Positions 24,038-32,675 of a stretch of 33,914 nt of DNA are shown here, piece by piece; position 1 is the first letter of the stretch; each line of letters starts with the position of its first letter. A program made the translations under genes and the position numbers. The notes beneath the pieces are model-generated. The model did not search any database. It had not been told where the DNA came from and was given only the letters and a program-made list of their open reading frames with translations. The stretch lies in the NCBI GenBank assembly GCA_003142375.1, contig PLME01000012.1, positions 38,340 through 72,253 on the forward strand, read 5' to 3'. The DNA is from Dehalococcoidia bacterium. GTDB lineage: Bacteria > Chloroflexota > Dehalococcoidia > GIF9 > UBA5629.

Positions 24038-25399
24038 ATGATTGAGATATTAGAAGCTTCTCAAACGGCAACCCATGATCCCAAGGTGCTGCACCTTATC
24101 AACGAAATGATCGACGGCCGTATTGAAGAGATACGTCCGGTTATCGACTTCACCAAGCAGTCCGGTGCCGTATATCCCCAGGTTGAAACGCTGCTGGGCA
24201 AGACCTCGGAAGAGGTTATAAAAATACTCGATAGCCTGGTGGAGGAGCGCATACTGGAAGGGCGTTTCTATGACCGCCTGATCTTCTGTCCCGTATGTAA
24301 TTCCATGAATTTGAGGCCCAGCCTGAGGTGCCCTAAATGCGGGTCGGGTAATGTTGCCAAGGGAAGGATTCTGGAGCACTTCGCCTGCGGGAAGAACGGG
24401 TTGGAGCAGGAGTTCATCGCAGGCGGAAAATACGTATGTCCGCATTGTAAAAAACCGCTTAAGTTCCTGGGCACGGATTACCGCAGCCTGGGCGTGAATT
24501 ACAAGTGCCAGAGCTGCGGCGGCCTGTCCACTGATATCACCATGAAATGGCAGTGCCTTAAATGCTCCATCTTCTTCTCCGATGAAGAAGCTAAAGTCCA
24601 GACCATTAACTCTTACATTTTGAATGAGCAGAGCAGGAACTGGCTTACATTCGATATGGGCTTCAAGTCCAAGTTTATCACCTACCTGGAGCAGCAGGGC
24701 TACAATGTATTTGAAAAGGCCAGGGTGAACAGCGGGTCCGGGTCGGGGGTGACGCACGTAATGGACATGCTGGCCCAGCGTGACGACGGGTTCCTTACAT
24801 TCATACTGGGCATTGGTATAGCCATCGGGCACGATTCGGAAAATATCGGCCTCGAGGATGTGTTCAGGTTCGATAACAAGGCCTATGACCTGGGTATACA
24901 TGATAAGATCCTGCTGGCCATGCCCGGGCTAAATAGCGAGGCCAGGCAATTTGCCCAGAGGCAGCGCATCAAGTCGTTCAATGCCGACGAATTGGAGGCA
25001 TTCTTAAAGGGCGCAGGCGATAACCAGCCGGGCAAAGTTGATAAAAAACCGTTCAAGTTTGAAAGCCGTAAACAGTTGCTGAAATACCTGCACGGACAGG
25101 GCTACAGGACGGAGGAAAAAGCCAAAATACGCGGCCGCTCGGGAGCCGAATATACCATGGATATTATCGCTTATTACGACGACGGGCTGTTCACACATAC
25201 CATATCCATCGGTATCCTGGTGGATGCCCAGGGGGTTAGCCTGGAAGCCGTATCCGCTTATGATACCAAGGCCTATGACATCGGCATCCACGATAAGATA
25301 CTGCTGGCGTCGCCGGGCCTGGCCAAAGAAGCACAGCAATTTGCCGAACAGCAGAAGATAAAAATTATTAATGTGGAGGATGCGGCCACACTAGCATGA
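24038..25399 (+). CDS. Zinc-ribbon (TackOD1-like) protein with two degenerate nuclease-fold repeats
   Basis: 453 residues, no membrane segment. The N-terminal ~75 residues look helical (helix-turn-helix-like). Residues ~84-176 carry five to six CxxC pairs (CPVC, CPKC, CPHC, CQSC, CLKC) plus HFACG and LGTDYR, closely following the pattern of the TackOD1 output domain. Two direct repeats follow (about 206-322 and 342-452); both share KAYDxGIHDKILLAxPGL and resemble Mrr-like restriction-endonuclease folds. The early Asp is present (HVMDM, YTMDI), but the E-x-K expected on the next strand is replaced by hydrophobic/Gly residues, so nuclease activity is unlikely. I prefer ATG 24038 because GGGGAAA precedes it; ATG 24020 has no ribosome site. 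The pilB gene begins 24 bases later, so it heads the pilus operon, perhaps as a regulator (inference). Confidence 0.75.
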   Translation: MIEILEASQTATHDPKVLHLINEMIDGRIEEIRPVIDFTKQSGAVYPQVETLLGKTSEEVIKILDSLVEERILEGRFYDRLIFCPVCNSMNLRPSLRCPKCGSGNVAKGRILEHFACGKNGLEQEFIAGGKYVCPHCKKPLKFLGTDYRSLGVNYKCQSCGGLSTDITMKWQCLKCSIFFSDEEAKVQTINSYILNEQSRNWLTFDMGFKSKFITYLEQQGYNVFEKARVNSGSGSGVTHVMDMLAQRDDGFLTFILGIGIAIGHDSENIGLEDVFRFDNKAYDLGIHDKILLAMPGLNSEARQFAQRQRIKSFNADELEAFLKGAGDNQPGKVDKKPFKFESRKQLLKYLHGQGYRTEEKAKIRGRSGAEYTMDIIAYYDDGLFTHTISIGILVDAQGVSLEAVSAYDTKAYDIGIHDKILLASPGLAKEAQQFAEQQKIKIINVEDAATLA

Positions 25400-25423
25400 T
25401 ATGTATAGTCATTAAGCGAGTCT

Positions 25424-26986
25424 ATGATGGCATCTGATTCCAAAGAAACCAAGGGCGGCGCTAATACTAGAAGCGGAGCGGGCAAGGCCGGCATCGCCAG
25501 GTTGAATGTCCAGGCGGATGTGCCCATGCCGGAGGCGCTGCAACTCGTGCCCGAGGATATCGCCAGGAAATATAATGTGCTGCCTCAATCCCTGGAAGGC
25601 AATACTTTGCGCGTTTACATGGCCAATCCCAGCGACATACTCACCATAGAGAACCTGTCGATCTATACCAAAAAAAGGATTGAGCCGATCCCCGCCATCG
25701 AGGCCGATATCAAAGAGGCCATTGATTACAATTACAAGACACCCAAAGGAGGGGGCAAAGGTAGCGACCGGACTTCCGCAGCCCAGGCGCCGGTGGATGT
25801 TGCGATGGCGGATGAGGCTTCCGATACCCCCATAGCGCGCCAGCTCGACAGGCTGTTGGAAGAAGGGGTTAAGGCACGCGCCTCCGACATACATATCGAG
25901 CCGGATGAATTAAGGGTGCGCGTGCGTTACAGGATCGACGGTATTTTGCATGAGGTCGCCTCTCTGCCGTTAAGCGTGCACACTGCTTTGATTTCGCGTA
26001 TCAAGATCCTTTCTGATATGAATATTGCCGACCACCGCCGGCCGCAGGACGGCCAGTTCTCTTTCGAGGCGGATGCCAAGCGGATCGACGTGCGCGTAGC
26101 CACTATCAACACCGTTAACGGAGAGATGGGGGTGCTGCGGCTGCTTGATAAGTCCATGGCGGCGCTGGCCCTTCCGCAGATCGGTTTTCTCAGGGAGAGC
26201 CAGGAGCAATACGAAAAGATGTTGATGATGCCCTACGGCATGGTCTTGATCAGCGGCCCGACGGGCGCCGGCAAGACTACGACGCTGTATGCAGCCGTCA
26301 ACTCGCTGGACAGCGTGGGCAAAAACATCATAACCATCGAAGACCCGGTAGAATACCGCTTTGAAAATATTAATCAGATACAAGTTAATATAAAGGCGGG
26401 CCTGACCTTTGCCGGCGGGCTGCGCTCCATCGTCCGGCTGGACCCGGACGTGATCCTGGTGGGCGAGATACGTGACAGCGAGACTGCGCAGATCGCCGTG
26501 CAGTCGGCGCTTACGGGGCATTTGGTCCTTTCCTCAGTGCATGCCAATGAGACGGTAGGAGTGCTCTTCCGCTTGATCGACCTGGGTGTTGAGCCGTTCC
26601 TGATAAGCTCCGCATTGGTAGGCATAGTAGCCCAGAGGATGGTCAGGCGCGTTTGCCCTCACTGCGCCCGTAAGGTGACGGTACCGCTGGTTGAGCAAAT
26701 AGCCTATGAGAAGGAGACGGGGGAGAGCAGGACCGAGTTTATGTATGGCGCAGGCTGCAAGGAATGCGTATATTCCGGCTATCTGGGGCGCACCGCCATA
26801 TTTGAGATCTTGACCATGACCGATGAGCTGCGCCGTATGATAGTAGCGGGCGCCGGCAACCAGGATATCCATGCCACTGCCTTGAGCCAGGGCCTGGTGA
26901 CTATTGCCAAGGACGGAATGATGAAGGCCAAAGCCGGCATCACCACCCCCTATGAAGTCCTCAGAAACGCCTTTGCTATCTCTTAG
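25424..26986 (+). CDS. pilB: Type IV pilus assembly ATPase PilB (GspE family)
   Basis: 520 residues; the cytoplasmic hexameric motor for pilus extension. An N-terminal MshEN-like domain (about 40-105, ALQLVPEDIARKYNVLPQ) is followed by a linker and the ATPase core: Walker A GPTGAGKTT (278-286), Asp box IITIEDPVEYR (302-312), Walker B RLDPDVILVGEIRD (338-351) and His box TGHLVLSSVHAN (364-375). A zinc site is given by C411/C414 and C445/C448 (CPHC, CKEC), which separates PilB/GspE from PilT. The N-terminal domain is shorter than in Gram-negative PilB. The start has only a weak purine stretch. It is in one operon with the genes that follow. Confidence 0.95.
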   Translation: MMASDSKETKGGANTRSGAGKAGIARLNVQADVPMPEALQLVPEDIARKYNVLPQSLEGNTLRVYMANPSDILTIENLSIYTKKRIEPIPAIEADIKEAIDYNYKTPKGGGKGSDRTSAAQAPVDVAMADEASDTPIARQLDRLLEEGVKARASDIHIEPDELRVRVRYRIDGILHEVASLPLSVHTALISRIKILSDMNIADHRRPQDGQFSFEADAKRIDVRVATINTVNGEMGVLRLLDKSMAALALPQIGFLRESQEQYEKMLMMPYGMVLISGPTGAGKTTTLYAAVNSLDSVGKNIITIEDPVEYRFENINQIQVNIKAGLTFAGGLRSIVRLDPDVILVGEIRDSETAQIAVQSALTGHLVLSSVHANETVGVLFRLIDLGVEPFLISSALVGIVAQRMVRRVCPHCARKVTVPLVEQIAYEKETGESRTEFMYGAGCKECVYSGYLGRTAIFEILTMTDELRRMIVAGAGNQDIHATALSQGLVTIAKDGMMKAKAGITTPYEVLRNAFAIS

Positions 26987-27036
26987 TACACAAAGTCTGG
27001 AATTAGCTTAAATATATATTTTCGGGTAAAGAGGCT

Positions 27037-28251
27037 ATGGAATACGAATATGTCGGATATACGGTAGACCGCCGGGTCGTAAAAGGCAGGATAACTGCCG
27101 ACAGCGAGAAGAGCGCCGGCGATGCGCTTTTACGCGACGGCTACCAGATTCTCAACGTAAAGCCCATCACCCCTTTCCTTACCGGTGTTCCTTCCTTTAT
27201 GAAACCGAAGGTCAAGCCGGAAGATGTGGTAATGTTTTCCAGGCAACTGGCTTTGCTTCTCGAGTCCGGCGTAGGGATAGTACAAAGCCTCGACCTGCTC
27301 CGTGCACAGTCGGTCAGCAAGAATTTTTCCGCCATGCTGGCAAAAGTGGTGACCGACCTGCGCGCTGGTTTGCCGCTATCAATTGCCCTGGAAAAACACC
27401 CCGGGGCTTTTTCCAAGATGTTCTGCAAGATTATTGCCGTCGGCGAACAAACCGGTCAATTGGAGAGCGTACTGAGGAACCTTGCCGGCTATTCCGAGCA
27501 GTCTACAGCGGCTGTCAGGAAGGTCAAGCAGGCGACAACTTATCCCGTGGTGGTGCTGGTCCTGGCAATCCTGGTGGCCATACTCATGGTCACATTCATT
27601 TTGCCGCCGATCTTGGCCGTATTTAAAAACCTGGGCGGTAACCTGCCGGTGATCACACAGATACTGATATGGGGGATTTCATTCGCCACCAGCTACGGTA
27701 TATACATATTTATAGTTATTGGCCTGGCAGGGGTAGTCGGCTATTTATATAGCAGGACGCCTGAGGGCGCCTATCAGAAGGATGCCCTGTTGCTTAGATT
27801 GCCGGTACTGGGTAGGCTCATCCTGCTCAACACCCTTTCACGTATCTGCCGCAGCATCACCCTGCTATTCAGGTCAGGCCTGCCCCTGCCCGATATTTTA
27901 ACTTTGACCGCCGATTCCGCAGGCAATAAGGTTATAGCCAAAGCCCTGATGGATGTAGAGCAGGACATTATCAAGGGCGAGGCCCTGGCCTCGGCGATGA
28001 GGAAAAAGCTCGTTTTTCTGCCGCTCATGGTAGAGATGATCAGGGTGGGGGAAGAGACCGGAAACCTCGACAGCACTTTGACTGTGGTCTCGGACAGCTT
28101 CGAAATCGAGGCGGCTGACAAGCTGCAGACGTTGCTGGGCCTGATCGAGCCTGCCATGACCGTAGCCATCGGCCTGGTGGTCGGGTTCCTGGCATTGTCT
28201 ATTTTCGTTCCTATCTACTCCACCGTCAGCATGGTCGGAGGAGGAGGGTAA
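27037..28251 (+). CDS. pilC: Type IV pilus inner-membrane platform protein PilC (GspF family)
   Basis: 404 residues. Two GspF domains are visible: FSRQLALLLESGVGIVQSLDLL (about 68-89) and SRICRSITLLFRSGLPLPDIL (about 268-288). Each is followed by a membrane helix; three helices in all: VVVLVLAILVAILMVTFILP, the segment around IYIFIVIGLAGVVGYLY, and the last, AIGLVVGFLALSIFVPIY. EQTG and EETGNL motifs lie after each domain. PilC is the platform on which PilB and PilT act. It lies 50 bases after pilB and 4 bases before the first prepilin gene, whose ribosome site (GGAGGAGGG) is in its last codons. Confidence 0.95.
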   Translation: MEYEYVGYTVDRRVVKGRITADSEKSAGDALLRDGYQILNVKPITPFLTGVPSFMKPKVKPEDVVMFSRQLALLLESGVGIVQSLDLLRAQSVSKNFSAMLAKVVTDLRAGLPLSIALEKHPGAFSKMFCKIIAVGEQTGQLESVLRNLAGYSEQSTAAVRKVKQATTYPVVVLVLAILVAILMVTFILPPILAVFKNLGGNLPVITQILIWGISFATSYGIYIFIVIGLAGVVGYLYSRTPEGAYQKDALLLRLPVLGRLILLNTLSRICRSITLLFRSGLPLPDILTLTADSAGNKVIAKALMDVEQDIIKGEALASAMRKKLVFLPLMVEMIRVGEETGNLDSTLTVVSDSFEIEAADKLQTLLGLIEPAMTVAIGLVVGFLALSIFVPIYSTVSMVGGGG

Positions 28252-28255
28252 ACAT

Positions 28256-28729
28256 ATGAGGCCTCTTGTCAGTGGTGGTGAGTGGGGAGTCAGTCTTATG
28301 GAAGCCCTGGTAGCCGTCGCTATTTTGGGCTTCGTGGGTGTCACATTGGTTGCGGGCATATATACAACCATTCAGGGTAATAATATAGCGCGCACCAATA
28401 TCACGGAGGAAAGCCTGGCGCGCTATGAACTTGAATATGTCAGGTCTGTAGGCGAAAACTGGACCAATATCTCTAAAGCCACGACGCCCTGGTCATATAC
28501 ATTGCCGGGCGGACCCTATCCGGCCTGGGATTCATCCCACAACAGCCTTCCATCGGGTTACACAGGCTATTCCGTAACGGTACAAGGAGCTTTGCTGACC
28601 GCATCACCTTATAACAGCGATTCCAAAATCCAGAAGGTGACTGCTACCGTGACATATACTATCGTGACATATAAGATGGGAAATCAAGTGAAGAGCATGC
28701 AGATAGCCGAATACATAACCGGTTATTAA
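28256..28729 (+). CDS. Type IV prepilin-like protein (PilV/GspI-like minor pilin)
   Basis: 157 residues. A short 11-residue leader ends in G11, and the mature part begins VSLMEALVAVAILGF with E16 at position +5, an exact prepilin peptidase (type III signal) site. A hydrophobic N-terminal helix covers about 12-36. The C-terminal ~110 residues contain aromatic-rich beta strands (WSYTLPGGPYPAW, YTGYSVTVQG), as in minor pilins. GspI/PilV-like members usually prime assembly at the pilus tip. The start is confirmed by GGAGG just upstream. A prepilin peptidase is not in the window, so it must be encoded elsewhere. Confidence 0.85.
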   Translation: MRPLVSGGEWGVSLMEALVAVAILGFVGVTLVAGIYTTIQGNNIARTNITEESLARYELEYVRSVGENWTNISKATTPWSYTLPGGPYPAWDSSHNSLPSGYTGYSVTVQGALLTASPYNSDSKIQKVTATVTYTIVTYKMGNQVKSMQIAEYITGY

Positions 28730-28740
28730 GTTGACATAAG

Positions 28741-29259
28741 ATGATGATAAGCGGAAAGTCTGGTTTAAACGCCAAGTGGAGCAGGGGTTACACGCTGATA
28801 GAATTGTTAGTCCTGATAACTATTATAGGCGGGGTCAGCGCAGTTATGGCCCTGACATTCAGCGAGGCGACCAAGCTGACGAGCTCTGATATGGCGCAGG
28901 CCATAGTGTTGGCGCAAGTACACCAGGCCGGCGACTGGATTGCCAAAGACGTCGCCGGCGCCTACAGTGTATCGGCCGGGTCATCGGGCAACTGGACCTG
29001 CTCAATGTCATGCTATCAATGGAACGGGAGCGCGTTTACGACCAGCACTATAGCCTACACGATAAGCAATGGGGTACTTAGGCGCAATGGGCAATACATT
29101 GCACAATATATCGTAAACCCCGGGACCGACACTTTATTTACCAAGGTCACCCCCACAGTTAACGAGAATAATACGTATTTATTGACTGTCAAGGCGGTAA
29201 AAAATAACGTTAGCTTCAGTAAGGTCTTCAAAATCTTCCAGAGGATACCGCCGCAGTGA
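28741..29259 (+). CDS. Type IV prepilin-like protein (GspJ/PilW-like minor pilin)
   Basis: 172 residues. The leader MMISGKSGLNAKWSRG is followed by YTLIELLVLITIIGG with E21 at +5, a clean prepilin site. The N-terminal helix runs to about residue 45. The following SSDMAQAIVLAQVHQAGDWIAKDV is the region where GspJ/PilW-like pilins have a conserved alpha-spine. The C-terminal part is Thr/Ser/Asn-rich and contains two cysteines (CSMSC, about 84-88), possibly a small disulfide loop. ATG 28741 or 28744 may be used; no strong ribosome site is visible. Its stop overlaps the start region of the next gene. Confidence 0.82.
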   Translation: MMISGKSGLNAKWSRGYTLIELLVLITIIGGVSAVMALTFSEATKLTSSDMAQAIVLAQVHQAGDWIAKDVAGAYSVSAGSSGNWTCSMSCYQWNGSAFTTSTIAYTISNGVLRRNGQYIAQYIVNPGTDTLFTKVTPTVNENNTYLLTVKAVKNNVSFSKVFKIFQRIPPQ

Positions 29260-29267
29260 GGCGCATT

Positions 29268-30524
29268 ATGATGTTTAGAAGGTTTCTAAGAAAAATCGGT
29301 GGTAAAGAGTCCGGCATGGTATTGCCCCTGGCCCTGGTACTGTTGGTGGCCGCGGCCTTGATAGTTATACCCGGGTTGGGGTTCATGTATTCACTCCTGA
29401 CCACAAACCGCACTGCTCAACAGGACGTAACAGCCTATTACTCTGCCGATGCAGGTGTGTCTGCAGTCTACTGGTATTTTAATAAAAATTCCGCCGCCCC
29501 TGCTTTCCCTTATACTCTTTCGGTCAATGGGCTGACAGTGAATGTGACGCAGTTGGCGCATACGTCTGCCATCGATAACTCATCTGACAATTATACCATT
29601 CAGTCGAGTGCGCTGGTGGGTACCCAACCCAGGGCAACCGTGGTGGCCAAAATCAATATTCCAGCCCCCGGCAACAATATATTCAGCGAGGCGGCAGCCA
29701 GCCTCCAAGGGGATTTCATCATTGACGGCGGTGGACACATAATATCCGACGGGAAAATACCGGGTAACTACGGCAATATATGGGCAAATGGAAATGTAAA
29801 TATTAAGAATGGAGAAGTCGGAGGAACTTCGTGCCCCGGACAGGGCATTGCATCGGCAACAAACAGCGTGACCGTCGATCAGTGGAGTGGGTGTGTTGCC
29901 ACAAAGGCCCCCAATCAACCGACACCAATCTCATATACAATTACCCTCTCCAATTTTACGACTCCGGCGGATGCCCCCAACGGCACGAACTTCACCAGCC
30001 AGGCATCAAGTTGGGCAAATGGTGGTACGACATATACCCTACCAGGGGCCGGATATGTGAACGGCGATGCGACTATAGGGGGATCTAATACTGTTATATT
30101 AAACGGCAATTTGCATGTAAAAGGAAAGCTCACCATAACTGGAAGTGGGGTGGTCAAGGGAGCCTACACCATCATAGTCGATGGGGCGCTGGTTGTAAGC
30201 GGTGGGGCATCAGCCAGCCTTGCGGCCGGTAACATCCCTTTTATTATTGTCGAGGGCACAGGGAGTACTAAATCGAACCCTGCTGTCGACATTTCGGGCA
30301 GCGCGGAGGTAGCGGCAGTAATATATGCTCCTAACGGTTTTGCTTATTTGCATGGTGGTCCAGGCGCTGACGGCTACAATGTATACGGCTCTGTTATTGC
30401 TAAAAGCGGCATAGAGGTCGATAGCATGACAATTAAGTACATGAGCGGCATACACTCGGAGACCCAGATACCCGGCGCTGGCCTAGGAGGCGTCCCGGTT
30501 TTAATTGACTACAATTATCAATGA
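29268..30524 (+). CDS. PilX-like pilus protein with C-terminal beta-helix-like domain
   Basis: 418 residues. The N-terminus MMFRRFLRKIGGKESGMVLPLALVLLVAAALIV has the PilX pattern, where Glu at +5 is missing and P follows the G-M-V-L segment. The region AYYSADAGVSAVYWY (about 57-71) is the usual PilX motif. The last ~220 residues are Gly/Ala/Ser/Val-rich and repetitive (GYVNGDATIGG, VILNGNLHVKGKLTITGSG, IIVDGALVVSGG, VDISGSAEVAAVIYAPNG), consistent with a parallel beta-helix or DUF7305-like fold. I chose ATG 29268 because GAGG at 29258-29261 lies 6 bases before it; GTG 29256 overlapping the previous stop is the alternative. A pilus-tip adhesin role is an inference. Confidence 0.8.
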   Translation: MMFRRFLRKIGGKESGMVLPLALVLLVAAALIVIPGLGFMYSLLTTNRTAQQDVTAYYSADAGVSAVYWYFNKNSAAPAFPYTLSVNGLTVNVTQLAHTSAIDNSSDNYTIQSSALVGTQPRATVVAKINIPAPGNNIFSEAAASLQGDFIIDGGGHIISDGKIPGNYGNIWANGNVNIKNGEVGGTSCPGQGIASATNSVTVDQWSGCVATKAPNQPTPISYTITLSNFTTPADAPNGTNFTSQASSWANGGTTYTLPGAGYVNGDATIGGSNTVILNGNLHVKGKLTITGSGVVKGAYTIIVDGALVVSGGASASLAAGNIPFIIVEGTGSTKSNPAVDISGSAEVAAVIYAPNGFAYLHGGPGADGYNVYGSVIAKSGIEVDSMTIKYMSGIHSETQIPGAGLGGVPVLIDYNYQ

Positions 30525-30610
30525 GATACCGGATGAAAAATATAGAAACGGGTTAAAATTGACTTATTTAATGTATAATATGCGCAAAAGGCTGGTAGGA
30601 ATAAATAGAG

Positions 30611-31210
30611 TTGCGTCCGCCCGCTAATTCTTCCAAGAGTGCCACACGTAGCCTCCTGCAAAGGCTGCCCCGCTTGAGCACGTCTGTGTGGCTGATCATT
30701 GTAGGGGCCCTTTTTCTCATAGCCATAGTGCCCATCGCCATGTCCTACTCGGACGAGATCTACAGGCAGAGCGCCCTGAATAACAGGCTGGGGGAACTGG
30801 AAGTGCAATATAATATCCTCCAGGGCCAATTAACAGCACAGTCCTCAATCGATAGTGAAATAACTAAATTACGCTCAGATATCGCCGCTGCAAGGGCAAT
30901 TTACGGAAATGGCTGCGACAGCATCGAGACATCGCAGAAATTGATTAACCTGGCCTGGCAGTATGACATTACCATCACGTCCATGTCCATCTCAACTGAC
31001 AAATCTCAAATACAGGGTACGGACTATCCCGTTACTGTTTATATACTGGGCATGAACGGCTGGATCCAGAATTTCCTGAATTTTATTAGGGACCTGGACA
31101 AGGTATTGCCGTCAAGTATGGCAACGGATATAAGCATGCAGCCCGCTCAGGCCCAGGGGTCGCCGGACCAGGCCACAATTACCGTTACCGTGTTTTGCAC
31201 TGATCAATGA
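30611..31210 (+). CDS. PilO-like pilus alignment protein
   Basis: 199 residues. A short basic N-terminus is followed by one membrane helix (about 27-44, LIIVGALFLIAIVPIAM), a coiled-coil-like stretch (about 45-95, RLGELEVQYNILQGQL), and a small alpha/beta domain with the pattern WQYDITITSMSIS and LNFIRDLDKVLPSS. This is the layout of PilO, which pairs with PilN in the inner membrane and links the motor to the outer assembly. It starts with TTG 30611. It precedes rather than follows the PilM-PilN gene, the reverse of the usual pilM-N-O order. A cytoplasmic N-terminus of about 26 residues rich in Arg/Ser is longer than average. Confidence 0.75.
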   Translation: MRPPANSSKSATRSLLQRLPRLSTSVWLIIVGALFLIAIVPIAMSYSDEIYRQSALNNRLGELEVQYNILQGQLTAQSSIDSEITKLRSDIAAARAIYGNGCDSIETSQKLINLAWQYDITITSMSISTDKSQIQGTDYPVTVYILGMNGWIQNFLNFIRDLDKVLPSSMATDISMQPAQAQGSPDQATITVTVFCTDQ

Positions 31211-31231
31211 GAACGGCCTGGTAAAAGAAAA

Positions 31232-32641
31232 ATGTTGACGCTAAATATTGAAGATGATTCGGTAAGGATAACCCAGGTCCGCGGCAAACGGGTGACATAC
31301 GCCGTCGAAGGGAACTTGACGGCCGGCTGGGTGCAGAACGGAGTCGTTCTTGATAAAGAGTCCGTAAGTCAGCAAATTATTAATCTGCTTACCACCAACA
31401 ATATCCGGGAGAGAGAAGCCATAGCCTGTGTAAGCGGTGTTCATTCAATTTACAGAGTGGTATATGTACCCAAACTCGAAAGAGGTTTGCTGGCAGAGGC
31501 AGCCGGGAAAGAGATGGAACGCGTCAGCCCCGTCCCGCTGGAAACCCTTTATACTTCGTGGCAGGACATCAAAATATCGAGTGTTGAATCGGCGCTGTGC
31601 CTGCTCGGTTTGCCACATGAAAATGTCGACTCGGTAACGGATACCTTGAAGCTGTGCGGCCTCAGGCTAAAATCGCTGGAGCTTAAGCCGCTGGCTGTGG
31701 ACCGCGTGGTTGATGAACAGACCGCCGTGGTGGTAAATGTGCAGGTAAACGGCTTTGATATCAGCGTGTTGGACTCGGGTATACCGGAGCTGATGCGCAG
31801 CCTGACCTTCGCTCAGGCAGATATGAGCGAGCCAGATAAAATATCCATGATCAACGATGAAATAGTCAGGACGGTCAATTTCTATAATTCCAGCCATACC
31901 GATAGACAACTGGACAAGAATGCAAAGTGCTTCCTGAGCGGCGACCTGCGAGATGGCCTGGAGCAGGTTATTACATACAGCATAAGAGCCCTGCCTTCCA
32001 ACCTGGCTTATCCCGCCGGGGTTGATGAGGGCAGGTTTGCCGCCAATACCGGGATGGCCTTGAAGGGGATGGGCGGCGTGGCCAAGCTGATGAAGGTTAA
32101 TATCGATGTTATGCCCCGGCTGGGGGCTACCAAACCTGCGGCCAGGACCAGCATGCTTCCACTTTTCGCGCTGGCTATTGCCTCAGTAATATTTATTGCC
32201 ACCTACATTCTTTTTAGTTCGACGGTGGCACAGAACAAAAGCCTGCAATTGCTTGTCAATGAGAAGACAAAGCAGGTCGTGGATACGCAAAGGAGTGTCA
32301 AAGAGCAGGGAGATAAAGCCGCCAAGCTGCGTGATCAATACAAGCAAACACTTAACAACTTAAAAGCTCCGCTGGATTATCTGGCTCGGCAGAGGTCTGT
32401 TATCAACAGGGACTGGGGCGATTTGATAGCTCCCCTGCCGGGATTTATATATTTGACCTCTGTCCACGATGACGGCAAAAGCATACTGATTCAAGGTACA
32501 GCTCCTAATGGTGATATGTTGCTCGATTATGCCCGCAACCTCAAGCAGAACGGAAATTACAAACAGGTAGATGTGACTTCCATAACCAGCACATCGTACA
32601 ATCAAACGCAGTTTCAGATTACTTTGACACCGGACAGATAA
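31232..32641 (+). CDS. PilM-PilN fusion protein
   Basis: 469 residues. Residues 1-285 look like PilM, the actin-like cytoplasmic ATP-binding protein: it begins LTLNIEDDSVRITQVRG, and later has AVVVNVQVNGFDISVLDSG (165-183), the expected ATPase strand pair, although the usual D-I-G-S residues are altered. Residues 286-296 (LMKVNIDVMPR) take the place of the INLLP peptide by which PilN binds PilM. A membrane helix follows (307-330), then a coiled coil (about 331-375), and a C-terminal alpha/beta domain (about 395-469) like periplasmic PilN. So PilM and PilN are joined in one chain. It lies 21 bases after the PilO-like gene. Confidence 0.78.
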   Translation: MLTLNIEDDSVRITQVRGKRVTYAVEGNLTAGWVQNGVVLDKESVSQQIINLLTTNNIREREAIACVSGVHSIYRVVYVPKLERGLLAEAAGKEMERVSPVPLETLYTSWQDIKISSVESALCLLGLPHENVDSVTDTLKLCGLRLKSLELKPLAVDRVVDEQTAVVVNVQVNGFDISVLDSGIPELMRSLTFAQADMSEPDKISMINDEIVRTVNFYNSSHTDRQLDKNAKCFLSGDLRDGLEQVITYSIRALPSNLAYPAGVDEGRFAANTGMALKGMGGVAKLMKVNIDVMPRLGATKPAARTSMLPLFALAIASVIFIATYILFSSTVAQNKSLQLLVNEKTKQVVDTQRSVKEQGDKAAKLRDQYKQTLNNLKAPLDYLARQRSVINRDWGDLIAPLPGFIYLTSVHDDGKSILIQGTAPNGDMLLDYARNLKQNGNYKQVDVTSITSTSYNQTQFQITLTPDR

Positions 32642-32675
32642 AAAAGCGAATCCCAGGGAGATCCAAGAGTTGCAG

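Noticed and set aside
30559-30579. TTGACT followed by TATAAT before the PilO-like gene, possible internal promoter
   Set aside because: The spacer is only 9 bp, far too short for a sigma-70 promoter, and no better -35 is found 16-18 bp from TATAAT.
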